Assembly: GCA_903896595.1 (NCBI GenBank)
Contig: CAITYL010000247.1
Coordinates: forward strand, 1-58,274
Length of the DNA stretch: 58,274 nucleotides
Direction: 5' to 3'
DNA from: an uncultured Lentisphaerota bacterium
GTDB taxonomy: Bacteria > Verrucomicrobiota > Lentisphaeria > Oligosphaerales > CAITYL01
The notes beneath the pieces were generated by a model. That model did not search any database, was not told the DNA's origin, and worked only from the letters and a program-made list of their open reading frames with translations. Below, one piece after another: positions 1 to 10,818 of this stretch (positions are counted from its first letter, which is position 1; every line of letters begins with the position of its first letter). The translations under genes and the position numbers were made by a program.

Positions 1-145
1 GGATGCTTCGTCCGCACGGATTACTCCGTACATACGCCCGGCTGACTACATGGCTGACGGATCATTCCATGGTGAACTCCTTTCAGTTCACTAGAGGTCA
101 CTGGTTTCACTGACGCACCGAAATCCGCAAAAACGTACAAAAGTT

Positions 146-1045
146 TTAGGAAGGGGGGTGCAGAGCGAACATGTGAGCGCCCCGGCGGAGCCGGGGCTGC
201 GGAGCGCGAAGCGCGGGGGGAGCACCCTTTTTCAAAAGGGTGGCCCCAACACCATTGCCCTGCCCCCCAACGCCTGATCCGCCGGTCCGGACGGCGCCGG
301 GGGAATGGCCGGTGACGGTCTTGAACTGGCGCGCGAAATGGGCGGGATCAGCATAACCGAGGCGGGCGGCGATTTCTTTTTGCGACAAGCCGGTGGTCTC
401 CAGCAGCCGGGCGGCCTGCCGCACCCGCGCCTTCACATAATACTGGTGCGGGGTCAGTCCGGTCCATTCCTGGAACTGGCGGAACAGTGTTCGCAAACTC
501 ATGCCGTGCCGGGCGGCCAGGGTGGCATAATCCGGCGGCCGGGCGTCCCCATCCAACGTCTGCAACACCGCCGCCAGCCAAGGCGGCCCCACGCGGATTG
601 CCGGCCCGTGCAGGTCGAGAAAAATCCGCTCCAGCAGATTCAAGGCGTCAATCCGGCAGCAGGGATCGTGGAAGCGGGGCGCCAGCGCCATGATTTGATC
701 CATCGCCGCCCCGAGGTCCGTCCCGGCCGGCGCCCGCCAGGGCGTCTCGGGCAACAGGCCAGCGGCGCGCCAGGCATCGCCGGTGGCGTTGCTGAAGACG
801 ATAAACCGGTGGTCCCACCAGCCGTAACGAGGCAGCGGCCGGTACCGATACTCGTGACCGGGCAGGTTCAACCACCCTCCCCCTGCCGTCACTTCATGCC
901 GGCACCCGTCAATCTCCAATTCCACACCGCCCCCCGCCACGTACTGCAGTTCATAGTGCCCGAAACTGACCTGGCAGGCATACACGTAACGGGGGACGTG
1001 ATCGTAATAAGTGACCTCAAACGGTTGCCACCGGGGAGTGTTCAT
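146..1045 (-). CDS. AraC-family transcriptional regulator (N-terminal cupin-like sensor, C-terminal double HTH)
   Basis: C-terminal AraC HTH pattern 'YATLAARHGMSLRTLFRQFQEWTGLTPHQYYVKARVRQAARLLETTGLSQKEIAARLGYADPAHFARQFKTVTGHSPGAVR'. Confidence 0.92.
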   Translation of the reverse strand: MNTPRWQPFEVTYYDHVPRYVYACQVSFGHYELQYVAGGGVELEIDGCRHEVTAGGGWLNLPGHEYRYRPLPRYGWWDHRFIVFSNATGDAWRAAGLLPETPWRAPAGTDLGAAMDQIMALAPRFHDPCCRIDALNLLERIFLDLHGPAIRVGPPWLAAVLQTLDGDARPPDYATLAARHGMSLRTLFRQFQEWTGLTPHQYYVKARVRQAARLLETTGLSQKEIAARLGYADPAHFARQFKTVTGHSPGAVRTGGSGVGGQGNGVGATLLKKGAPPALRAPQPRLRRGAHMFALHPPS

Positions 1046-1191
1046 GTGTCATTATTATTCAACAAATTGACATTCTCTAACACTAACACTCTAGCATAAT
1101 TGACATTATTTTCTATCATCAACAAGAAGAGTGTCAGCCACGATCTTGCCCCCCCCGCACCGCCCCAAGCAACACCACAAGGAGATGTGAC

Positions 1192-1896
1192 ATGAAGAAA
1201 TCCTGCATCCTGACGATCTCGGCCCTGGCCGCCTTGACCAGCGGCTATCCCGCCCTAGCCAACGTGTTCTTCACCGACACGTTCACCTCCGGCCCGTCCA
1301 CCAACTGGTCCAACACCAATGCCGCCACCTACACCGGCGGAAAAGCCACGTTCAGCAATGCCACCCGTAATTATATCTACACCATAGATACGGATTACAG
1401 CAAGGCGGATTTTGTCGCCACTGTGCAATTGACCAACGACGCCGGCGGCCAGGGCAACAACTTCTTTGGCATGGGCCAAGGCCTCCCAGATTCCGGCTTT
1501 TTCAATGAACCGCGGGCCGGCGGGGACAACAGCTACGTGCTTCTTTCATACGCCGGCGCCGGCGGCTGGATCGCCAGCGCGTGGAAAAACACAAGCACCT
1601 ATGAACTCCTCGGCACCTCCACGCTTCCGGCGGGCACGACCATCACGGCCAAACTGGCCTGGGCCGCCGCCACCAGCACGGCCACCTTCAGTCTCGACAC
1701 CGACAATGACGGCACCTACGACTACGGCACCTCGATTGTGAACACCAACATGGCGTCCGTGACCTCCCGGCTGTTCATTGGTGGATCCGAGGAAAACGTC
1801 GCCATCTACGCCGACAACTTCTCCGTTGTTCCCGAACCGGCGTCGTTGGCGCTGTTGGCGCTGGGCGGCCTGGCCCTGTTCCGGCGGCGGCGCTGA
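1192..1896 (+). CDS. PEP-CTERM sorting-signal secreted protein
   Basis: N-terminal signal peptide and C-terminal 'VVPEPASLALLALGGLALFRRRR'. Confidence 0.9.
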   Translation: MKKSCILTISALAALTSGYPALANVFFTDTFTSGPSTNWSNTNAATYTGGKATFSNATRNYIYTIDTDYSKADFVATVQLTNDAGGQGNNFFGMGQGLPDSGFFNEPRAGGDNSYVLLSYAGAGGWIASAWKNTSTYELLGTSTLPAGTTITAKLAWAAATSTATFSLDTDNDGTYDYGTSIVNTNMASVTSRLFIGGSEENVAIYADNFSVVPEPASLALLALGGLALFRRRR

Positions 1897-1904
1897 CCCG
1901 GCAA

Positions 1905-1999
1905 AGGGACCTAATGGACCAAAAGGACCTAAGCGACGCGACGCCAGACACGGCCGTTCTTTAAGTCCCTTAGGTCTCTTGGGTCCCTTATGTCCCTTT
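1905..1999. repeat. Hairpin with ~9-nt periodic arms (GGACC family), copy B1
   Basis: agggaccta/atggaccaa/aaggaccta ... tttaagtcc/cttaggtct/cttgggtcc/cttatgtcc; arms are degenerate reverse complements. Confidence 0.75.
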
Positions 2000-2020
2000 T
2001 ATACTGCGTTAGGCTGAAAA

Positions 2021-2090
2021 CGAACATTCAACATTGAACATTCAACGTCCAACGTCGTTGAATGTTGAACGTTGAATGTTCGATGTTCAA
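2021..2090. repeat. Palindrome built of ~7-nt periodic units (ATTCAAC/GTTGAAT)
   Basis: cgaacattcaacattgaacattcaacgtccaacgtcgttgaatgttgaacgttgaatgttcgatgttc. Confidence 0.8.
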
Positions 2091-2327
2091 AAAATTAAGG
2101 TTTCATCCATCCACGCCATGACCGCACAAGGGATTGCCCCTGGCGGTCTTGGCGTGTATATGCAATCGACAACGGGATGGTTCCAAACACTATTTTTCAC
2201 CATGAAGAGCATGAAGCACATGAAGTAACCCGGGTGCAAGGCGCCCCAACCGCAAAGAGTTGTTCGAAGAACGCGATGCAATCGCTTTGCTACATTACTC
2301 TCCAGTAAAACTTCACCCTAGAGGCGC

Positions 2328-2500
2328 TTTCGAAAAAACAAGTTTTTTCGTAACCGGGAGCCGCCCGTCCTCGGGCGAACGAACTCGTCATCGTCAAAGA
2401 CGCGCATAATTTGGTTTGGCGGACGGTGGCCCACTAACAAGGGCGAAACTGGTGTAACGCCATCGCGTTCCGCCCGAGGACGGGCGGCTCCCGGTCTTGA
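2328..2500. repeat. Inverted-repeat element with GGGAGCCGCCCGTCCTCGGGCG arms, copy H1
   Basis: accgggagccgcccgtcctcgggcg ... cgcccgaggacgggcggctcccggt. Confidence 0.8.
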
Positions 2501-2653
2501 CTTAACGCCGAGATTAAAAAACGGCAAAGGAATTGCCGCACTCCAAAAACAGTGCCACATTGATCGGGACTTTTAAAACGGATCCCTAATGTGTTCACGC
2601 GTCACGTTTCACGAATTCACGTCCCCAACACCTCACCGAAAGTCTCTTCAATC

Positions 2654-4297
2654 ATGTTGATCCCGTTGACGTCCGAACAACAAGCCTGGGTGGAGAAAAC
2701 GCTGGCCGCCATGAGCATGGAAGAATGCGTCGGCCACCTGCTCTGCCCCGAAGACCGCAACTATCAACTGCACGACTGGCGTGACATTTTGCACAAGGTA
2801 CCGCTGGGCAGCGTCTTCATCGGCAGCGGTACCCGGGCCGAGCTCGCGGGCAAGTGCCGGCTGATCCAGGCCGAAGCCAAGATTCCCGTGCTGGTGGCCA
2901 GCGACATGGAAAACGGCGCGATCCTGATCAAGGATGAGGCCACCCATTTCCCCGCCGCCATGGGCGCGGCCGCCACCGGTAAGCCCGAGATGCTCTACCA
3001 GATGGGGCGCATCACCGCGCTGGAATCGCGCAGCTGCGGCATTCACTGGACCTTTTCCCCCGTCGTCGACCTCAATCTGAACTTTGCCAACATGATCACC
3101 AATATCCGCTCGCTGGGGGACAATCCCGACCGCACCATTCCCCTGCTGCGCGAACTGATCCGCGGCCTTCAGCAGGACGGCCTGATGGCGGCCACCGCCA
3201 AGCATTTCCCGGGCGACGGCGTCGACGACCGCGACCAGCATCTCTGCACCTCGGTCAACTCCCTGCCCAAGGAGCAGTGGTTTGAGCTGTACGGCCGGGT
3301 CTGGCAGGCCGCCTTTGACGCCGGGGTGATGAGCGTCATGGCCGGCCACATCGCCTTCCCCGACTGGCAGGGCTGCGCCGCCGATCCCGAAGCGGCGATG
3401 CCGGCGACGCTGAGCCCGGAACTGCAAGTCGACCTGCTCCGCAACCGCCTCGGCTTCAAAGGGGTGCTGGTCTCCGACGCGGCGCCGATGACCGGCCTCT
3501 GCTCGCGGGCGCCGGCCGACGAACTGGCCTGGCGCAACATCGCCGCCGGCTCGGACATCTTCCTGTTCGCCGATCCGGTGGCGGACTTCGCACGCCTGAT
3601 GGCGGCGGTGCGCGCGGGCAAGCTCAGTGAGGACCGGGTCATGGAATCCACCCGCCGGGTTCTGGAGATGAAGGCGCGCCTGAACCTGCATGTGGACGCC
3701 TTCGGCCCGGAACTCACCCCCGCCCAACTGGCCGCGCACGGGGAAACCGCCCGGCAGGTCGCCGAAGCGTCGATCACCCAAATCCGTACCCGCCCCGGCC
3801 TGCTGCCGGTCCGGCTGAAGCCCGGCGCCAAGGTGCTGACCGTGACCCTGACCGAACATGAAAACCACGGCCAGATTTGGAAGGAGCTGCCCCTCATCGA
3901 TGAGGAACTGCGGCGGCACGGCCTGGAAGTCGACCACCACAAAAACCCGGGGTGCGACATCCTGTACGCGGCGCTCGACCAATACGAGCGCATCTTCGTC
4001 AACTTCTATGTCATCTCGCACCAGCGGACCGGCTCGATCCGGCTGACCGGCCCCGCCACCGGCGCCTTTTGGCGGGGCTTTTATGCCAACGCCCCGGACC
4101 AGGTGGTGTTCACCAGCTTCGGCAACCCGTACGTCCTCTACGAGCAGCCGCACCTCAACAACCTGCTGCTGGCCTATGGCCCGTATGCCGTTTCGCAGCG
4201 GGCGGCGGTCCGCGCCTGGCTGGGGGAAATCACCCCCGCCGGCGTCTGCCCGGTGCGCCTGCCCAAGGTCCAGGTCCGGCCGTTCCCGTTGGAATAA
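2654..4297 (+). CDS. Glycoside hydrolase family 3 (beta-N-acetylhexosaminidase/beta-glucosidase-like)
   Basis: GH3 motif 'AKHFPGDG', 'LVSDAAPMTG' nucleophile region; first ATG of the conserved frame at 2654 (ORF opens at GTG 2591). Confidence 0.85.
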   Translation: MLIPLTSEQQAWVEKTLAAMSMEECVGHLLCPEDRNYQLHDWRDILHKVPLGSVFIGSGTRAELAGKCRLIQAEAKIPVLVASDMENGAILIKDEATHFPAAMGAAATGKPEMLYQMGRITALESRSCGIHWTFSPVVDLNLNFANMITNIRSLGDNPDRTIPLLRELIRGLQQDGLMAATAKHFPGDGVDDRDQHLCTSVNSLPKEQWFELYGRVWQAAFDAGVMSVMAGHIAFPDWQGCAADPEAAMPATLSPELQVDLLRNRLGFKGVLVSDAAPMTGLCSRAPADELAWRNIAAGSDIFLFADPVADFARLMAAVRAGKLSEDRVMESTRRVLEMKARLNLHVDAFGPELTPAQLAAHGETARQVAEASITQIRTRPGLLPVRLKPGAKVLTVTLTEHENHGQIWKELPLIDEELRRHGLEVDHHKNPGCDILYAALDQYERIFVNFYVISHQRTGSIRLTGPATGAFWRGFYANAPDQVVFTSFGNPYVLYEQPHLNNLLLAYGPYAVSQRAAVRAWLGEITPAGVCPVRLPKVQVRPFPLE

Positions 4298-4345
4298 AGA
4301 AAATCATACGGCGTAGGTTCGCTTTTTAAGGTCGGCGTTATTTCA

Positions 4346-4492
4346 GGACCGGGAGCCGTCCGTCCTCGGGCGGAACTCGATGGCGTCACACCAGTTCCGC
4401 CTTTATTTATGGGGCCACCGTCTGCCAAACCAATTATGCACGTCACCGACGATGACGGGTTCGTCCGCCCGAGGACGGGCGGCTCCCGGTTA
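4346..4492. repeat. Inverted-repeat element copy H2, in opposite orientation to H1
   Basis: gaccgggagccgtccgtcctcgggcgg ... ccgcccgaggacgggcggctcccggt; interior is the reverse complement of the 2380-2450 interior. Confidence 0.8.
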
Positions 4493-4713
4493 TTGGAAAC
4501 ACCTCATTTAATTAAAACTTTCACCTAACGCGGTATAACGACAGGCTGGTGAGCTGCTTTCAAAAGTCGGTTTTTTAACAGAAGAACGCAACGGTCGCGA
4601 AGGCTGATCGAAGCGTTTTAAGCATTAAAAAGCGGCAAAGAAATTGCCGTACCCAAGAACGGTGCTACCTTGATCGGGACTTTTGAAAACGACTCACGCG
4701 TCAGGAGATTTTC

Positions 4714-5640
4714 ATGAAGGTCATGACCGTGCTGGGCGAAATCGCGCCGGAGGAGATGGGCGTCACCCAGCTCCACGAGCACATCCTGGCCAACGCCGAC
4801 TACTCCCACAACGATTTCAATTTTGTGATGGACGAGGTTGATGTCGCCCTTGAAGAGATTAAATACTTCCGCCAGGCCGGCGGCCAAACCATGTTCGACC
4901 TGAGTTGCACGGGATTGGGGCAGGATGTGCGGGGGCTGAAAATGATCGCCGCAGCCACGGGCGTCCAGATCGTGACCGCCACCGGCTTCTACCGGGAGTG
5001 CTCCTATCCGGATTACGTCCGCCGGGAAACCGCCGAGCAGCTGGCCCAACGGATGATCAACGATTACCGCCATGGCATCGACGGCACGGACATCAAGCCA
5101 GGCATCCTGGCGGAGATCGCCACCGAGTACGGCGTCGGCAGTATGAGCCCGGAGGAAGAAAAGGTCTTTACCGCCGTGGCCTATGCCCAGCGGGAAACCG
5201 GCCTGCCGGTGTCCACCCATTGCTGGGCGGGCGAACTGGCCTTTGAACAGATTGCGGTGCTGACCCGCAACGGCGTGCCGCCCGGCAAGATCATCATCGG
5301 TCACCTGGGGGTCGACCCCGAGGTCAAAGACCGGATCTTCAAGATCGCCGAAACCGGCGTCTTCCTCGGCATTGACTGCATCGGTTACGCCTACGAAGCG
5401 TGGGTAAAAATGAAGGACCCCGCCAAGGCGGTGTTCGTCCGGGAACTGATCCAGGCCGGTTTTCTGCACCAGATCACCATCTCCCAAGACCTGATCCGAA
5501 AACTGTACCTGAAACATTATCACGGCATCGGCTACGATTATTTGCTGCGTCACTTTGTGCCCATGCTTGAGACCGCCGGCGTGACACCCGCGGAAATCGA
5601 CACCCTGTTGCGCGGCAATCCACAGGCGCTCTTTGCCTGA
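4714..5640 (+). CDS. Phosphotriesterase/amidohydrolase-superfamily metal-dependent hydrolase
   Basis: 'GVTQLHEHI' HxH motif near the N-terminus and PTE-like spacing ('VSTHCWAG', 'IIIGHLGVD'). Confidence 0.8.
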   Translation: MKVMTVLGEIAPEEMGVTQLHEHILANADYSHNDFNFVMDEVDVALEEIKYFRQAGGQTMFDLSCTGLGQDVRGLKMIAAATGVQIVTATGFYRECSYPDYVRRETAEQLAQRMINDYRHGIDGTDIKPGILAEIATEYGVGSMSPEEEKVFTAVAYAQRETGLPVSTHCWAGELAFEQIAVLTRNGVPPGKIIIGHLGVDPEVKDRIFKIAETGVFLGIDCIGYAYEAWVKMKDPAKAVFVRELIQAGFLHQITISQDLIRKLYLKHYHGIGYDYLLRHFVPMLETAGVTPAEIDTLLRGNPQALFA

Positions 5641-5642
5641 AC

Positions 5643-5807
5643 GTGCCGCCCGCCAGCGCCCAGCGCCTGGCCGGCGTCCTGCGGCAGCTTGGCCGCCCGG
5701 TCCTGCTCATCCATCGCCCGGAAGGCGGCCACAGCATCACGTACGAGGACGCCATGGCGGCATTGGCGTTCATGCTTAATCCGGGTTTCACGTCCGTCAC
5801 CCCATAA
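5643..5807 (+). pseudogene. C-terminal remnant of an alpha/beta hydrolase (catalytic-His region)
   Basis: GTG-initiated 54-aa frame MPPASAQRLAGVLRQLGRPVLLIHRPEGGHSITYEDAMAALAFMLNPGFTSVTP; 'GGHS' typical of hydrolase C-termini. Confidence 0.6.
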
Positions 5808-5914
5808 ACGGTGGTTTCTTGGCCGGAACAACCAATCAGGGCGGCGGCGAAGCCGCCGGCTCCTGGAGTTTGGCATAACTCAACGGGGGGCGGTTTTCCC
5901 GTCCCAGCGGGACG

Positions 5915-6063
5915 GAGCGGGAATAGGCAGGGGCTTCAGCCCCTGTTTTTCCCGCCCCTCCCCCATTTCGCGTGCCGTCAGGTACGCGGCGAATCGCGGC
6001 GTACCTACGGCACGCCATCGTTTCATTTCCCGGAACAGGGGCTGAAGCCCCTGCCTATTTTCA
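5915..6063. repeat. Nested inverted repeat (outer GGAATAGGCAGGGGCTTCAGCCCCTG; inner CGTGCCGTCAGGTACGC)
   Basis: ggaataggcaggggcttcagcccctg...cgtgccgtcaggtacgc ggcgaatc gcggcgtacctacggcacg...caggggctgaagcccctgcctatttt. Confidence 0.8.
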
Positions 6064-6497
6064 TTCAGTCCCTTCGGGACGAAGCAGCTCCATCTCCCCC
6101 GTACTTATGCCCAGGCCAGACACGCTTGTGTGAACTCAAACGACCGGCGCCCCGTGTTTGAGGTCAGCCTTTAGGCTGTCTTCGGAGTGCGGCGTCGGCT
6201 GGCGAGCAGGGTTTTCGCCAAGCTCCAGTGGCTGGAGCAGGATGCTCCGGCCACTCGCTTGACCGCCGGGCGATGCGCGCGCAGCGTCCTGTCGTTTCCG
6301 GCACACCGCACTGTGCCATTTTGGCACCACCGCCGCACCGGGCATGAACCACAAGGATTGGCCTTGTCGGTTTATTTTTAAACACTTGCAAGCGCGCCGG
6401 GCCGGCTGGCAAACGGCATGCTAAATTCACATCGTCAAACCAAGATTAACCATCATCCGGCGCGATCATTCCGCCCGGAGTCTAAGGGAAGACGATT

Positions 6498-9146
<2,649 letters not shown>

Positions 9147-9199
9147 CGCGGACTCCGCAACAACGGCAGTCGCCGGGCGCGGGGCGCGCCCCAAAAAAA

Positions 9200-9318
9200 C
9201 TGGGACCTATGGGACAAATGAGACCAATGGGACTGGGCGCGAACGGGGTTTGCCAGCGTCCCCAAAGTCCCAATCGTCCCATGGGTCCCATGAGTCGCAT
9301 CCGTCCCATAACTCCCAG
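9200..9318. repeat. Hairpin with 9-nt periodic arms, copy B2
   Basis: tgggaccta/tgggacaaa/tgagaccaa/tgggactgg ... agtcccaat/cgtcccatg/ggtcccatg/agtcgcatc/cgtcccata. Confidence 0.85.
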
Positions 9319-9477
9319 CTTTCGCCGGGCAACCAACCTTGAGCGGCACGAAAATGCCCCCCATCGTCAGTGAGGGGGGGGAACCAAAATTCACCCTATC
9401 CCATGTCGTGTCTGATTGCGCAACAACTTAAAGAGTAAATTGCTATCGGCTTTTATATCCCAGTGCGATGTCCTGGG

Positions 9478-9966
9478 CTACGTTGCCGGTGTGCTTTCAA
9501 CGCGTTCAAATTCGACATGTTGCCATTCCAACAAGGCAAAGCGCCCGTTCAAGTCAGCATCTTTGGCTTGGCTGATCTCGGCCATTACAGAATTGAAGTC
9601 GATGGGCGCAAGCTCATCAAAATCAAAAAATTGTTTAAAGGTGAGTACGCAATCATCAGGCCGAAGTACGGTCGTTGGATGATCCCAGCTGCCACTGTTT
9701 TTGAACTTATCCCGATTGATGAAGGCGGTTGTCCCCCACTGCCCTCCAATACGCAAGATAATCTGCGGATGGGAGAGCCCGTCTCCTACTGGTTTTAGGC
9801 CGTTAGGATACAACACCATCCAATTGAACATCATACGATCGACTTCACCCCAACCTTCCGTCAGCTCCCAGGATGCCGGTGCATGGTCGGCTGGCTGAAA
9901 GTAGGCGTTCCTGACGTGGCGTGAGCACTCGCGATATTTGGCAACCGCTTGATGAAAGGCATTCAT
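9478..9966 (-). CDS. Hypothetical protein downstream of the HepT/MntA pair
   Basis: 162-aa ORF with plausible protein composition; no family recognised. Confidence 0.55.
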   Translation of the reverse strand: MNAFHQAVAKYRECSRHVRNAYFQPADHAPASWELTEGWGEVDRMMFNWMVLYPNGLKPVGDGLSHPQIILRIGGQWGTTAFINRDKFKNSGSWDHPTTVLRPDDCVLTFKQFFDFDELAPIDFNSVMAEISQAKDADLNGRFALLEWQHVEFERVESTPAT

Positions 9967-10020
9967 GCTTGCGTCATCTCTTTGGGGTGCAAACAGCCCT
10001 TACGCTTTTTGGGGGATGCC

Positions 10021-10323
10021 TCACGCATCCAGCACCGCATGGTCTTGTTCGATCGTGCGGCGGAAGTGTTCGGGAATTTCATCCCAGACGTGGAGATCCA
10101 CCATGAAGGGGATATTGCTTTCGGCAAGCGCGTCCCGGAGTTCTGAAACGAGAGGCCGTTGCGCGGGTGAGGTAAAAACGACCAGATCCAAGTCAGAGTT
10201 GGCGCGGGCGGTTCCTTTCACGCGTGAACCATAGGCCCATACCGCAACACCGGGAATAAACTGGCACAAGAGCGCAAGCAACTCTTGTCGCGGCCCGGTC
10301 GGGATGTCCAGCGTGGAGGTCAT
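10021..10323 (-). CDS. mntA: MNT-domain nucleotidyltransferase (MntA-type antitoxin)
   Basis: 'YGSRVKGTARANSDLDLVVF' fits GSX10DXD exactly; 4-bp overlap with upstream HEPN gene. Confidence 0.85.
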   Translation of the reverse strand: MTSTLDIPTGPRQELLALLCQFIPGVAVWAYGSRVKGTARANSDLDLVVFTSPAQRPLVSELRDALAESNIPFMVDLHVWDEIPEHFRRTIEQDHAVLDA

Positions 10324-10760
10324 TCCCAGGCGGTTCCGGTCATCGTTTGATAGAGGGCGATGGCATCGAGGATGAACGCCCCGACAATCAGGAGTGTTTC
10401 CCGCGCCTTCTGTCCGCTGTAGTCATGGGCGGTGCTGGTTCGCGCGTCTGCGTATTTCAGCCATTGTTCCACAGAGGAGGTGAAGAGGTTGTTCTGGCCG
10501 GCCAGTTTTATTATTGGCTTCGGGCTGTTAGGAACATCAGGCAAACCAATCTCTTCAATGAGATATCGTTTCAGGTGTTTCCACAGCGTATCATAGCAGG
10601 TTTCAAATCGCTGGATGACCGATTCTTGGACCGCTTCCTGAATCAATTCGGGTAAAGCATCATCCAGGGTTTTGCAATTATCGTACTGCAATTCCAAATG
10701 CTTGAGCGACTTTTTAAAATCGGTGTAGTCAACCATACCGTATCTTCCTCGCCTCTTCAT
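10320..10760 (-). CDS. hepT: HEPN-domain protein (HepT-type toxin, HI0074 family)
   Basis: 'ARTSTAHDY' fits RX4HXY; paired with MNT gene. Confidence 0.8.
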   Translation of the reverse strand: MKRRGRYGMVDYTDFKKSLKHLELQYDNCKTLDDALPELIQEAVQESVIQRFETCYDTLWKHLKRYLIEEIGLPDVPNSPKPIIKLAGQNNLFTSSVEQWLKYADARTSTAHDYSGQKARETLLIVGAFILDAIALYQTMTGTAWE

Positions 10761-10818
10761 TGCCCTCGCATGAACCCAAGGGGGCCGTGGGTGGTCCGGC
10801 CCCCGTCGTTAGTGGGGT

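Noticed and set aside
2648-4153. 501-aa minus-strand ORF opposite the GH3 gene
   Set aside because: Antisense shadow of a confidently assigned gene.
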